Shown: positions 16,354-25,993, numbered from the stretch's first letter. The stretch is DNA of 64,000 nucleotides from Methanococcoides methylutens (GCF_000765475.1 NZ_JRHO01000009.1:372001-436000); one strand, 5' to 3'. Translations and numbers: made by a program. The notes: generated by a model from the sequence alone, not told the origin.

Positions 16354-19125
16354 TCATTCGAGCTGTTCTTTTAACAGCTCAATGCCGCGATCCAGAGCGC
16401 CGGTCATGTTTGATGGGTCAGTTCCTCCACCGCGGGCCATGTTAGGACGTCCTCCGCCACCGCCGCCGACAATTGCGGACATCTCTTTGACGATCAAGCC
16501 AACGTTGACGCCGTTCTTAACAGCTTCATCGCCAGCTGCTGCCACGATCTTAACACCGTCCATCTCGCTTATCAGCACAGCAACGACATCATTCTCCTGT
16601 GTCAGTTCACCGGCTGTTTTTGTGAGTTCATCACTATCTGCATGCGTGACCGCCTTTGCGATCACCCTGATGCCGTTGATGGTCTCAGCGTCTGTGATCA
16701 GCTGGCTTACCCTTACATGAGCAAGCTCATCTTTGAGCTTTGTGTTCTCTTTCTTGAGGTCCTTCCATTCATCAAAGAACCTCTCGATGGTAGATGGCAG
16801 TTGTTCTGCTGATACGCGCAGTGTTTCGGATGAATCGCGCACAAGTGTTTCGAGATCCTGCATTGCTTTGATAGCAGCTTCTCCCGCAGCATATTCCAGA
16901 CGTTCGACACCGTCCTGTATGCGTTCTGTCTTCAGTATCTTGATTGGGCCCACAAGTCCTGTGTTCGTACAGTGGGTACCTGCACATGCCTCGATGTCAT
17001 TGCCTACCTTCATGACGCGTATCATCTTTCCTGGGGGTACGCCACCCTGGTAAAGGCGGAATCCGTATTTCTGTTCTGCCTCTGTCCTGTCCATCCAGTC
17101 ACTAAGCACACGTTTGTTCTCCATGACGGTGCGGTTTGCGATCAGCTCGATCTGGTCCAGCTCTTCCTGTGTGATACGTTTGTAGTGTGAAAGGTCAAGG
17201 CGCGCCCTGTCCCTGAACTTCTGGGCACCTGCCTGCCAGATATGGCTTCCAAGGACATCCCTTGCAGCATCATTGATTATGTGGGTCGCAGTGTGATGTC
17301 TTGCATGTGCCATACGGCGTTCTTCATCAACCCTGCCGACCACAAGGTCGCCTTTCCTTATGTGCAGTTCATCCTCGATATTATCAATGGTATGGACCAC
17401 CACTCCGTTGTATATCTGGGTGTCCACCACATTAAGTACAACATCCTCAACGGTCAATGTTCCGTGATCAGCTGGCTGTCCGCCACCCTCCGGGTAGAGT
17501 AGAGTATTATCAAGTACGATATGCTTCTCAAATATGTCAAGGACAACACCTTCGAACTCCATCCTGTTGGGCTCGTCATAGAACAGGCGCTTTGTCTTTG
17601 GCAACTTTGCGATCCTGTCTGCAAAAGGAATGACCTTTTCTTCTTTCTCTTCGGACTTGCTGTGCTTATCTGCTACCAGTGAATAGAAATTGTCCGGAAG
17701 GTCTACCTCCACGCCGACCTCTGATGCAACAGACTTTGAGATCTCTGGTGGGATTCCCTGACTGTCATACATGTCGATTATGGTCTCAAGAGGGATCTTT
17801 TCTCCACTCTTTTTATAGTGCTTTGCAGACTTCTCCATCATTCTCCTGCCACGGTCAAGTGTGTCCGCGAACTTGCGTTCCTCGTGGATCAGAATATCCT
17901 CTATGACATCGAAGTTCTCCTGGAATTCAGGATATTCCGGCAGGTTGTCGATATGCATCTGCACGATCTCAGAGATGGGGATCTTGATGTCAAGGTCTTT
18001 CATCATCCTGAGTGTTCTGCGTATAACAAGTCTTGCAAGGTATCCTGCCTTGACATTTGATGGTATGCCACCGTCACCGAGCATGAATGTGAGGCATCTT
18101 GTGTGATCTGTGATTGCGTAGACGCTTTCCACAGGTTCCATTATGGAGCTGAGTTTTTCCACGGTAGTTCCGATGCTGGATGCGACCTGTTTCCTCAATT
18201 CGAACAGGTTTGCTTTTTCACTGACATCCATGAGCCCTGCCAGGCGTGCATTCTGTGAAAGGATATTGGTGTACTCTTCATTCTCAAGCTCATGCTCGAT
18301 ACCTGCAAGTCCCATTAGCTCGTTCACAATGCCGGGGAAGACTGCATCATAGATGGTAGGTGAACCCTTTGATGCCCACACGAACCTCTCAAGGCCATAT
18401 CCGGTATCCACGATGTAATTATCCATCTTGGAATACTGGTCTCCCTTGATGTTTATGTCTCCCTTTTTGTCCTGCTTCAGGTCCATAAACACAAGAGTTG
18501 CAACCTCAAGTCCGCCGATAAGTGTCTCCACACACGGTCCTGCATTTCCACCGCCTGCCCATGGTTCTTCTTTGTATGTGACGGCCATTGGGTCTGCACC
18601 AAGAGAGTTGAGAAGCCCATCACACAGTTCAAGGGTGTGGTCTTTCCAGTATATCTCTTTCTTCTGATTGTTGAAGGCATGGTGTGCCATCATTTCAAAA
18701 GTGGTAAGGTGCCTGCCACTTCTTCCCACAGCATCGAGGTCAGAAAGCCTGATGCATGGCTGGGAAATTGTGAGTGGGTTTGCCGGTGGTGGTACCTGTC
18801 CGGATGTTACAAATGGCTGGAAGTCGGCAATTGATGCAATTGTCAGGTAAATGTCGTCTCTCCATCTGGCAATGACCGGGTATCTGTCAATACGGGTGTG
18901 ATCCTGTTCCTCAAAAAATTTAAGGTAGAACTCCCGCATGTCGGCAAGTTCCATCTTTTTCTTGAATACGGGATTGCCTATGAATGAATAAGGGTCGCAT
19001 GGTGCATCTCCGCATGTTGACCTGTCCTGGTCTCGTGTCCAGAAGTATTTTCCACATTTAGGACACTGTTTTCTGATAAATCCGTTATCAGAGAAAAAAT
19101 CGATTTGATATTCATCTTCAAGCAT
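16354..19125 (-). CDS. alaS: Alanyl-tRNA synthetase (archaeal type)
   Basis: Class II synthetase of 923 residues with the archaeal N-terminal extension (CPKCGKYFWTRDQDRSTCGDAPCD, a zinc-binding insertion). Motif 2-like TFEMMAHHAFNN is visible. The editing domain contains the zinc signature HTATH (near 620) and CAGTHC (near 730). The glycine-rich end of the C-terminal DHHA1 domain, IVGGGGGGRPNMARGGG, is intact. It charges tRNA-Ala and hydrolyses Ser- and Gly-tRNA-Ala. The start codon lies about 310 bases from the divergent small gene at 19434. Confidence 0.98.
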   Translation of the reverse strand: MLEDEYQIDFFSDNGFIRKQCPKCGKYFWTRDQDRSTCGDAPCDPYSFIGNPVFKKKMELADMREFYLKFFEEQDHTRIDRYPVIARWRDDIYLTIASIADFQPFVTSGQVPPPANPLTISQPCIRLSDLDAVGRSGRHLTTFEMMAHHAFNNQKKEIYWKDHTLELCDGLLNSLGADPMAVTYKEEPWAGGGNAGPCVETLIGGLEVATLVFMDLKQDKKGDINIKGDQYSKMDNYIVDTGYGLERFVWASKGSPTIYDAVFPGIVNELMGLAGIEHELENEEYTNILSQNARLAGLMDVSEKANLFELRKQVASSIGTTVEKLSSIMEPVESVYAITDHTRCLTFMLGDGGIPSNVKAGYLARLVIRRTLRMMKDLDIKIPISEIVQMHIDNLPEYPEFQENFDVIEDILIHEERKFADTLDRGRRMMEKSAKHYKKSGEKIPLETIIDMYDSQGIPPEISKSVASEVGVEVDLPDNFYSLVADKHSKSEEKEEKVIPFADRIAKLPKTKRLFYDEPNRMEFEGVVLDIFEKHIVLDNTLLYPEGGGQPADHGTLTVEDVVLNVVDTQIYNGVVVHTIDNIEDELHIRKGDLVVGRVDEERRMAHARHHTATHIINDAARDVLGSHIWQAGAQKFRDRARLDLSHYKRITQEELDQIELIANRTVMENKRVLSDWMDRTEAEQKYGFRLYQGGVPPGKMIRVMKVGNDIEACAGTHCTNTGLVGPIKILKTERIQDGVERLEYAAGEAAIKAMQDLETLVRDSSETLRVSAEQLPSTIERFFDEWKDLKKENTKLKDELAHVRVSQLITDAETINGIRVIAKAVTHADSDELTKTAGELTQENDVVAVLISEMDGVKIVAAAGDEAVKNGVNVGLIVKEMSAIVGGGGGGRPNMARGGGTDPSNMTGALDRGIELLKEQLE

Positions 19126-19375
19126 AATGATTCCAACTGTAAGTGTTATTTTGTAATCATGCTGTATGCAATATATGTAGTACGTATAATGTGTTCTACC
19201 ACGTATCGTTCAATAGTTTAAATAAATATCTCATTTTGAGCACAATCATGTGTCACTACCTGCTTCACTCCTTTGTTTCTTAATGATACATTGTGTCGTT
19301 TGGTCCTTTTATTAGACGTATTTTTAATTTTGTTTTTTCCGATGTGTCCATATTTTCTTCATTTCTGCAAAAATC

Positions 19376-19404
19376 ATGGACATGCTGGATATATGCATGT
19401 CCAT
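19376..19404. repeat. Perfect 10-bp inverted repeat before the 94-residue protein gene
   Basis: ATGGACATGC at 19376-19385 and GCATGTCCAT at 19395-19404 are exact reverse complements around a nine-base spacer. It ends 29 bases before ATG 19434, where it could be an operator over the promoter or a leader hairpin. The remainder of the 19126-19433 gap contains the divergent alaS promoter and nothing else I can name. Confidence 0.6.
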
Positions 19405-19433
19405 AGAAACTATGTATTGTACGTTAGGAAAAG

Positions 19434-19718
19434 ATGATCACAATGCAGGCAGTCAAATATATGTCACTGGTCTTTAGAGGCGCAATAGAAGAATATGATG
19501 CTACAGGTGTTCGCCCATCCGTTTTCCTGGATAAATCCGGGGATCTGCAGATATATCTTTGTGACCCGATACTTGATGATCCTGAGATGGGTGAATCTGT
19601 ACCTGATATGGAACTTGAGGTCAATGGTGGACAGTTTGCAGGATCCATTGGTGACCGCTTTAATGTTACCTACAACAAGGTAAGGTCAGAAGTAGGATCT
19701 GAACAGTTACCAATTTAA
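19434..19718 (+). CDS. Small hypothetical protein
   Basis: A 94-residue protein I cannot assign. It is acidic and looks beta-rich, with D-K-S-G-D-L-Q-I-Y-L-C-D-P in the middle. There is no signal peptide and no metal-binding pattern. GGAAA lies just before ATG 19434; a second in-frame ATG (19443) is possible. It is monocistronic between alaS (divergent) and surE, with a perfect inverted repeat in its leader, suggesting dedicated regulation. Confidence 0.65.
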   Translation: MITMQAVKYMSLVFRGAIEEYDATGVRPSVFLDKSGDLQIYLCDPILDDPEMGESVPDMELEVNGGQFAGSIGDRFNVTYNKVRSEVGSEQLPI

Positions 19719-19854
19719 TTCCTTTCTTTGAATAAGGCCTTTCTATTGTCATTGGTCCATGTCTATTTTCTGAAGTTCGCATTCCACAACTCCTTTTTCT
19801 TTTTATCTTTTTGTTCCATTAACTATAATACTACAGAGAACAAAGAAAGCAACA

Positions 19855-20640
19855 ATGTCAACACGAATACTTCTCACCAATGATGACGGTGTCTACGCTG
19901 CCGGTATCAGGGCAGCCTATAGAAGTGTCTCCGATCTGGGTGATGTTACCGTTTCAGCACCTGCTATGCAGCAAAGTGGTGTGGGGCGTTCTATATCCAT
20001 ATTTGAACCACTGCGCATTAATCGTACAATCATAGATGGCATAGAAGTAAATGCAGTAGGTGGTACTCCTACGGATTCTGTAATACTTGGAATATTTACT
20101 ATCATGAAGGAATTGCCTGATCTTATCCTTTCAGGCTTCAATATCGGGGAGAACATAAGTACTGATACTATCACAACATCCGGCACCATTGGTGCTGCAC
20201 TCGAAGGGGCAAGTTATGGTGTTCCTGCCATTGCCGCTTCCATCCAGGTAAAGGAAGAATGCCTTAAGTTCGATGATCTCAGGGATTTCCAGCATGACTT
20301 CGATGTGGGAGTGAAGTTTGTAAACAGGGTGGCAAAAAAAGTGTTGAAGGATGGTCTTCCTGAGAATGTGGACCTTTTGAACATCAACATCCCACATTTT
20401 GCAGAAGATGATTGTGAAGTGGAAATTACAAGGCTTGCACGTAAGTTCTTCGACACTGATGTGGAAGAGCGGCATGATCCCCGGGGGACGTCATATTACT
20501 GGATCACAGGTGACCTGATCCATGAAGCAGAAGAGGGAACTGACGTCAACGCCATTGAGAACGGTCATATATCCGTGACACCGATCTCGCTGGATGCTAC
20601 ATCTCCGATCAATTTCTCGGATATAGAACATCTGGTCTGA
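19855..20640 (+). CDS. surE: 5'/3'-nucleotidase SurE
   Basis: Metal-dependent nucleoside monophosphatase of 261 residues. The family-defining N-terminus RILLTNDDGVYAAGIRA holds the D-D metal ligands (D10, D11). The nucleotide pocket follows as SAPAMQQSGVGRSIS, with the G-T-P-T-D-S-V and S-G-F-N-I-G-E-N segments near 75-105. Length is typical. It stands alone; no good Shine-Dalgarno precedes ATG 19855. Confidence 0.96.
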   Translation: MSTRILLTNDDGVYAAGIRAAYRSVSDLGDVTVSAPAMQQSGVGRSISIFEPLRINRTIIDGIEVNAVGGTPTDSVILGIFTIMKELPDLILSGFNIGENISTDTITTSGTIGAALEGASYGVPAIAASIQVKEECLKFDDLRDFQHDFDVGVKFVNRVAKKVLKDGLPENVDLLNINIPHFAEDDCEVEITRLARKFFDTDVEERHDPRGTSYYWITGDLIHEAEEGTDVNAIENGHISVTPISLDATSPINFSDIEHLV

Positions 20641-20677
20641 TGTTTTGATACCTATGGCCAGATGAAAATAATTATAT

Positions 20678-20827
20678 TTATTTTTTAATTTTTATGGTGA
20701 GGTTTTTCCAGTTCTCATCGACACCGTGAAGGGTCTCCACAGAAGAACTTGCCATTGCTCCAAGTATCTTCTGTACGAAATGGTTGATCTCGATATCATT
20801 ACCGTCTACTGTAAGTTCTACTTCCAT
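20678..20827 (-). CDS. Very small conserved-looking protein coupled to moaA
   Basis: A 49-residue protein starting MEVELTVDGNDIEINHFVQK and ending in LTIKIKK. The start at 20827 is one base after the moaA stop. GGAGATC inside the last moaA codons serves as Shine-Dalgarno about eight bases upstream, so translation is coupled. A longer frame (to 20860) would need a start inside moaA without such a signal. Function unknown; the tight coupling suggests a role near MoaA or simply operon packing. Confidence 0.75.
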   Translation of the reverse strand: MEVELTVDGNDIEINHFVQKILGAMASSSVETLHGVDENWKNLTIKIKK

Positions 20828-20828
20828 T

Positions 20829-21785
20829 TTATTGATCTCCAATGATTGTTTTTTTCTCAATGATCCTTCTTTCTTTAGAGTCCCTGTAAAAAGGAATTCT
20901 ACGTTCGATGGATGCTCTCAGGAGCTCTGGAAGGTCTTCGGGATCAGCATTTGAGAAGTCTATAAGATTATCATTGACAAGAAGGCAGGGTTTTAGCTTA
21001 CCATCCGCAGTTATCCTGAGCCTGTTGCAATTAGCACAGAATTCTGCATTGTCAATAGGTCGTACGAACTCAACTTCTGCCCCGTCGATAATATAGCTTT
21101 TACGGTGATGCATTTTGCGCATCCTTGTGGTATCTGCACGCCTTTCAAGATCTTTCTCGATCTCTTCAGCATCGAGGTTGTATTGTGCACCTTCCCTGAA
21201 GTCCATGACCTGTATAATTTGCAACACGAGGTCTCCCTTGTGAGTTCGAACGAAATCCAGCATCTCATCTATCTCATTCTCATTTATGCCCTTGAGGAGG
21301 ACCATGTTGATCTTCACGGGGGTAAGGCCAGCATCTATGGCTGCATTTATCCCTTCGAGGACATCATTCAGGTTTTCCGGTTTTCCATGTGTGATGTAGG
21401 CATATTTTTCCGGATCAAGGGTGTCAAGACTTACATTGACGCGGTCCAGGCCTGCTTCTTTAAGAGCGTATGCCCGGTCTTTCAGGAGAACGCCGTTGGT
21501 TGTTACTGAAACGTCCTTTAGTTCCGGCAATGCTCTGAGTATCTCCTCGAAATCTTTCCTGACAAGAGGTTCACCACCTGAGAACTTGACCTTATTGACG
21601 CCGAACTTTGCTGCAGTTGTCACTATGTCTGAGATCATTCCAACCGTCATCTCATTTCTGCTGCCTTCATCTCCTTCACTGTGGCAATAGATGCAGTCAA
21701 GGTTACAGCGGTTGGTAAGTGATATCCGAAGACTTTTGACCGTTCGTCCGAACTTGTCTGTAAGAAGATCATTTGAAGTTTTCAT
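20829..21785 (-). CDS. moaA: GTP 3',8-cyclase MoaA
   Basis: Radical SAM enzyme of molybdopterin/tungstopterin synthesis, about 318 residues. The N-terminal cluster motif is CNLDCIYC in RISLTNRCNLDCIYCHSEG. The C-terminal substrate-side cluster is C-A-N-C-N-R-L-R with a third cysteine in GKLKPCLL. ATG 21785 is chosen over the upstream GTG (21797). The formylmethanofuran dehydrogenases of methanogens use this cofactor. It is divergent from the diamide synthase gene and followed by a coupled 49-residue ORF. Confidence 0.95.
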   Translation of the reverse strand: MKTSNDLLTDKFGRTVKSLRISLTNRCNLDCIYCHSEGDEGSRNEMTVGMISDIVTTAAKFGVNKVKFSGGEPLVRKDFEEILRALPELKDVSVTTNGVLLKDRAYALKEAGLDRVNVSLDTLDPEKYAYITHGKPENLNDVLEGINAAIDAGLTPVKINMVLLKGINENEIDEMLDFVRTHKGDLVLQIIQVMDFREGAQYNLDAEEIEKDLERRADTTRMRKMHHRKSYIIDGAEVEFVRPIDNAEFCANCNRLRITADGKLKPCLLVNDNLIDFSNADPEDLPELLRASIERRIPFYRDSKERRIIEKKTIIGDQ

Positions 21786-21833
21786 GTTCGTATACACTAG
21801 AATGGATTATGTTATGAACAGGAATAGTAATGG

Positions 21834-21845
21834 ATATATATAAAA
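21834..21845 (+). promoter_or_regulatory. TATA box of the a,c-diamide synthase gene
   Basis: TATATATAAAAC-type box centred about 25 bases before ATG 21863. Transcription should therefore begin at or next to the A of that codon, giving a leaderless message. This also rules out the upstream in-frame ATG at 21830, which would lie at the TATA box itself. Confidence 0.7.
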
Positions 21846-21862
21846 CCAACTCAATTAGTGAC

Positions 21863-23182
21863 ATGAAACGATCGGTCCTAATTGCAGGAACACATAGCGG
21901 TGTAGGCAAAACCACCGTGGCAATGGGTGTTATGGCCGCCCTTACGAAAAGGAATATGAAAGTACAGCCCTACAAGGTTGGTCCTGATTACATAGATCCT
22001 ACTCATCACACTGCTATATGCGGCAGATCTTCAAGAAATCTTGATACATTCATGATGGGTGTTGATGGTGTTCGCAGAACTGTTGATAACAGCTACAAGG
22101 ATGCTGATATCTCTGTCATCGAAGGCGTAATGGGTCTTTACGATGGTATGAATTCAACGGAGATCGCCAGCTCAGCCCATGTTGCCAAGTCTCTTGGTAT
22201 CCCTGTTATTCTGGTAGTGAATGTGCACGGCATGTCAAGAAGTGCAGCTGCCATAGTCAAAGGATTCACCGAGTTCGACAAAGATGTGAACATTGCCGGT
22301 GTTATCCTTAACAGGGTGGGTAGCCCCCGACATGCCCAGATGATCAAAGATGTTCTTCCCGACATTCCTGTTGTGGGAACTGTTCCAAGGAACAACGATA
22401 TAAAGGTACCTTCAAGGCATCTTGGCCTGCACATGGCTTCTGAACAGGACTATGATGTTGGTAAGCTTGCAGAGTTCATTGAGGAGAATGTTGATATCGA
22501 TGAGATCCTCTCCCTTGCTTCCGAGCCAAAGAAGCCTGAGGTAGAAGATGACCGATGTGTTGGTAATATGTCTGAGGTCACAATTGGTGTTGCCCGTGAT
22601 GATGCATTCTGTTTCTATTATGAAGAAATGTTCGACATGTTCCGTAAATGTGGTGCAAAGATAGAGTTCTTCAGTCCGCTTGATGGCGACATTCCTGAAG
22701 TGGATGGTATGTACTTTGGTGGTGGATATCCTGAGCTTAACATTGCTGAGCTTGAAAAATCAAGGACGACCAAAAAGCTCAAAGACTTCTCAGCAGACGG
22801 CATGCCTATCTACGGTGAATGCGGAGGACTACAATACCTTTGCAGTTCCTATGAGATCGAGGACGTTGTTTACAAGATGGCAGACCTTTTCCCTGCAGAG
22901 ACTATCCTTACAAAGAGACTTCAGGCACTGGGATACACTGAAGGTGTTGCAAAGGGTAAGTTCATAAACGGACCTGTCAGGGGACATGAGTTCCACTACT
23001 CTCTCACAGAATGTGACAGTGATTCAAGGCTTATCTATGAAATGTCACGTGGAAAAGGTATCATGAATGGCAAGGATGGTATCACAGAGCACAATTCTCT
23101 GGCAAGTTATATGCACGCACATCCGGGTTCTTTCCCTGTGGACAGTTTTGTGGAACAGTGCCGCAAATATGGTCGAAAATAA
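21863..23182 (+). CDS. cfbB: CbiA/CfbB-family a,c-diamide synthase
   Basis: Glutamine-dependent amidase of 439 residues. It converts either Ni-sirohydrochlorin (coenzyme F430 pathway, CfbB) or cobyrinate (corrinoid pathway, CbiA) to the a,c-diamide; the two are close homologs and both products are needed in a methanogen. The ATP loop is GTHSGVGKTT at the N-terminus. Residues PYKVGPDYIDP and the class I glutaminase nucleophile in GECGGLQYL (near 325) follow, with histidine in RGHEFHYS. F430 assignment is favoured for a methanogen, but no cfbC/D/E neighbours are here to decide it. Confidence 0.85.
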   Translation: MKRSVLIAGTHSGVGKTTVAMGVMAALTKRNMKVQPYKVGPDYIDPTHHTAICGRSSRNLDTFMMGVDGVRRTVDNSYKDADISVIEGVMGLYDGMNSTEIASSAHVAKSLGIPVILVVNVHGMSRSAAAIVKGFTEFDKDVNIAGVILNRVGSPRHAQMIKDVLPDIPVVGTVPRNNDIKVPSRHLGLHMASEQDYDVGKLAEFIEENVDIDEILSLASEPKKPEVEDDRCVGNMSEVTIGVARDDAFCFYYEEMFDMFRKCGAKIEFFSPLDGDIPEVDGMYFGGGYPELNIAELEKSRTTKKLKDFSADGMPIYGECGGLQYLCSSYEIEDVVYKMADLFPAETILTKRLQALGYTEGVAKGKFINGPVRGHEFHYSLTECDSDSRLIYEMSRGKGIMNGKDGITEHNSLASYMHAHPGSFPVDSFVEQCRKYGRK

Positions 23183-23333
23183 AGTAATGGGAAAACAGAA
23201 GTTATTGCTGGTGTAGGTAGAATCTGATACTCAATATGATCTGATATTCACTGGGAACTGAAGGCCAATAGAGTCTGATGCCAGTAGTAACTGAAAACTA
23301 ATAGTGACTGGTCGAAGTTTAAAAGGAGGGCCT

Positions 23334-24392
23334 TCAAGCCTTCTTTTCTCTTTCTTTTTCCATTTTGTTCTTGAGCCACATCCTTCTGCTGTAATAGTTT
23401 AAAGGATGCTTTGTGTTCTTGCAGATCTCATCCGGATTATAGCAGTTACCGTACGTGCGCATTGTATTGCAGGATGGTGGTTTGTAAGATGTTCCTGATG
23501 AGCCGGCAATATGCTGGATCTGGTATCTTGTTTTCTCCTCGTCAAAGTCAGGAGATACATTGAACATGGCTACGACCTCGTCCACGGTCATTCCGATGTT
23601 CAACAGGAACGATGTCATTGCAAATCTCATTGAATGGGCAAGATTCACTCCTGCCCTGACATTTGCAATAGCCTGCACGATACATGGGGGGAACAGTTCA
23701 CTTTCCACTTTCTGGAACTCCCCAACTCCAAAGTCGGATTTTTTCTCCTCAAGGGTTTCGTTGATATCTGCAAGGTATGGGGTGCATGCCTTGCTGATCT
23801 CCTCAGGAATTGAAAGTGGAAGGGCATTCTGTATGCGTGAACGTATGGCTTCCTGCAGCAGGCGGGCAAATTCTTCCTTGCTGATCCTGACATGGCCTGC
23901 TTTCATTTTCCTGTTGACCAGTTTCCAGTTCAGGTCCTTTAAGGTAGTTGCAAGTTTGATGTAATCTGTAAAATGAAGGTCAAAAAGGATATCATGGGAC
24001 TCCACATTCTCGTAGGTCTCTGCATTGATATGGAAATCAATGCCAAGTTCCTGTAGGAACTCCGGTTGCTGCGTCTTAAGAAGCCTGTATGCAGCTTTTG
24101 CTTCGGCAAGTGCATATTTTCTTATCAGGAACTGGTCATCGATACAGGATACCAGTATCCTTGCAAAAGGGTATGACAAAAGTTCGGTGAGGATCTTTCC
24201 CTCTTCCGAAGCTGAAGGTGACGGTTTTTCGATCTCACCTGTAAGCGATTGTATAACACGTTCCTTTCCCCTCATGCGGGCAGAGTCAAGTGCGCGGGAG
24301 GATAAGAGTTTCTCTGGTGAAAAACCGAGGCCACCGACATACTCGGATGCCTCGGATACAAAAGGATATAAGGCGAGATCTCTGCTGTCCAT
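23334..24392 (-). CDS. priL: DNA primase large subunit PriL
   Basis: Regulatory subunit of the archaeal/eukaryotic primase, 352 residues. Four 4Fe-4S-ligand cysteines are visible: one in LFPPCIVQAI, then S-C-N-T-M-R-T-Y-G-N-C, and C-K-N-T-K-H-P in the C-terminal domain. ATG 24392 lies one base after the pcn stop codon. An upstream in-frame start (24452) would overlap pcn by about 60 bases and is not preferred. Its presence after pcn marks a replication operon. Confidence 0.93.
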   Translation of the reverse strand: MDSRDLALYPFVSEASEYVGGLGFSPEKLLSSRALDSARMRGKERVIQSLTGEIEKPSPSASEEGKILTELLSYPFARILVSCIDDQFLIRKYALAEAKAAYRLLKTQQPEFLQELGIDFHINAETYENVESHDILFDLHFTDYIKLATTLKDLNWKLVNRKMKAGHVRISKEEFARLLQEAIRSRIQNALPLSIPEEISKACTPYLADINETLEEKKSDFGVGEFQKVESELFPPCIVQAIANVRAGVNLAHSMRFAMTSFLLNIGMTVDEVVAMFNVSPDFDEEKTRYQIQHIAGSSGTSYKPPSCNTMRTYGNCYNPDEICKNTKHPLNYYSRRMWLKNKMEKEREKKA

Positions 24393-24393
24393 T

Positions 24394-25131
24394 TTAGTCA
24401 GATTCGATCCTTGGTGCCAGGAGATATCCGATAGTGCCGGCTCCATTAGCAATGGAGAAATTGATCTTTATCGGGAAGTCCTTTCCAAGGTGTAGTGTAA
24501 CTTCATTGGATTTTGAAGCGGGTTTGATTATGTCTGACAGGTAGTCCAATGAGAACAGTGAACGTGTGTCATTTGCTTTGATGTCAATCAGCTGGTCGCG
24601 TGACATTGTGAGTTTCACACGGTCAGTATCGCCTTCAGCTTCCATGAAGAAATTTTCTCCTTCAACGCCAAGTAACATGTGGTCACTTATCTTCTCTGCA
24701 GCTTTGACAGCCTTCTGGAGGTCCTTGCCGTTGAGGACGATCTCTGCTGGAAGCTCGAGCTGTGGGATCCTTGGCTCTGCACGAATGGTTGACGGGTCAA
24801 GTAATGAGAGGGTGTATGAGAAACCTCCGATCTGGATCTTCAGTTTCTTTGTATCTTCATCAAGTTCCATCTGAACCTTGTCATCCCTGTCTGCAACTGC
24901 AAGTATATCACTTACTCTTGACAGGTCCAATCCCAATTCGCAGTCATCTGCACTGAAATCATCAAATGCATCAGTTGCCAGGTCAAAACTGACCATTGCA
25001 ACGTTTGCAGGATCTACTGCCCGAACCGCGATTCCTTCCGGTGATATCCTGAATCTTGCTTCATCTACGAGTACAGATAATGTTTCGACTGAATCTTTTA
25101 GAAGATATGCATCAATTGTCGCCTTGAACAT
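24394..25131 (-). CDS. pcn: PCNA sliding clamp
   Basis: DNA polymerase processivity clamp, 245 residues, the standard archaeal length for a homotrimeric ring. It starts MFKATIDAYLLKDSVETLSVLV and has the two-domain PCNA pattern, with V-D-P-A-N-V-A-M-V near residue 45, the interdomain loop (PRIPQLELPAEIVL) near 130, and the C-terminal GTIGYLLAPRIE that borders the PIP-box pocket. DinB and RfcL in this window both end in PIP boxes that would dock here. Translationally linked to priL. Confidence 0.97.
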   Translation of the reverse strand: MFKATIDAYLLKDSVETLSVLVDEARFRISPEGIAVRAVDPANVAMVSFDLATDAFDDFSADDCELGLDLSRVSDILAVADRDDKVQMELDEDTKKLKIQIGGFSYTLSLLDPSTIRAEPRIPQLELPAEIVLNGKDLQKAVKAAEKISDHMLLGVEGENFFMEAEGDTDRVKLTMSRDQLIDIKANDTRSLFSLDYLSDIIKPASKSNEVTLHLGKDFPIKINFSIANGAGTIGYLLAPRIESD

Positions 25132-25218
25132 GTTGTTTCTCCGCCAAATAGTTTCGATTTCAACTTCTTTATATCATTTACAGTATATATGCTTTCACTG
25201 TTCTTCGCACATATGTCT

Positions 25219-25530
25219 TCAGTCGTATTCACGCCATGTGAAGCTGCATTTGGTACACTTGAAGAACCTGGTCTCAGATTCATCCGCAGATCTTAGCTGT
25301 CTTAGCCACCAGTATGCGACGTTGTTTTCACATTCTGGGCATCTTGCTGTAGTTGTGGGGAGTCCTTCATCAATATCGCCTTCAAGTACTGTGACCTCTC
25401 TTTCTTCACGGTTTGATCTTGATACCAGTTCAGGGTTTGTTTCTTTATCTTTTTCGTACCCACATTTTTTACATTTTAATGACCCTTCGATAGGGAACAT
25501 CATGCTCTTACATTTTGGACAGAATTCCAT
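25219..25530 (-). CDS. tfs: Transcription factor S (TFIIS/RPB9-like cleavage factor)
   Basis: RNA polymerase transcript-cleavage factor of 103 residues. An N-terminal zinc ribbon (F-C-P-K-C then L-K-C-K-K-C-G) is followed by the TFIIS C-terminal ribbon (R-C-P-E-C, F-F-K-C-T-K-C). The catalytic acidic loop R-S-A-D-E-S-E-T-R-F reaches the polymerase active site. Start 25530 is supported by GGAGATGAT eight bases before, located inside the upstream nudix gene (23-base overlap); an earlier in-frame start at 25554 lacks this. Leads into the pcn-priL block after 87 bases. Confidence 0.95.
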   Translation of the reverse strand: MEFCPKCKSMMFPIEGSLKCKKCGYEKDKETNPELVSRSNREEREVTVLEGDIDEGLPTTTARCPECENNVAYWWLRQLRSADESETRFFKCTKCSFTWREYD

Positions 25531-25927
25531 TAATATCATCTCCTGCGTCGTCAATCATTTTTCGGTGGTCAAAAGCTATATCCGGTAGCTCCTTTATGTC
25601 GAATGAGGCTACTTCAGCTGCGTCAGTGGCGGCTTTTGGTTCGCCGTGGCCTATCGCAAGGTAACATACTGATACAGTATGTCCTCTTGGATCTCGCGAA
25701 GGCTCTGAATACACTCCTATCAATTTGACAAGATCGATAGATAGTCCGGTCTCTTCATATGCTTCCCTAATTGCCGCAGATTCGGTCGTCTCGCCTATCT
25801 CCACGAAACCACCCGGTAGTGCAAATCCGTTTTTGAAAGGGGGATTCTTTCTTTTTATCAGTATAATCTTACCATTTAAGATGATTACGGCATCAACTGT
25901 GAGCAGAGGGGTGGTGGGAACTGTCAT
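25508..25927 (-). CDS. NUDIX hydrolase (ADP-ribose pyrophosphatase-like)
   Basis: A 139-residue hydrolase with a complete Nudix box G-x5-E-x7-R-E-x2-E-E-x-G (GFVEIGETTESAAIREAYEE then T-G-L). The residues after it, GVYSEPSRDPRGH, are typical of the ADP-ribose branch. Likely clears ADP-ribose or a related nucleoside diphosphate derivative; the substrate is inferred from subfamily resemblance. First gene of the nudix-tfs-pcn-priL run, overlapping tfs by 23 bases. Confidence 0.92.
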   Translation of the reverse strand: MTVPTTPLLTVDAVIILNGKIILIKRKNPPFKNGFALPGGFVEIGETTESAAIREAYEETGLSIDLVKLIGVYSEPSRDPRGHTVSVCYLAIGHGEPKAATDAAEVASFDIKELPDIAFDHRKMIDDAGDDINGILSKM

Positions 25928-25993
25928 TTGAACAAAACCTTAATACATTTAGCAAGATACTATATATGATACCTGTGATAAAGGTGTTTGATA

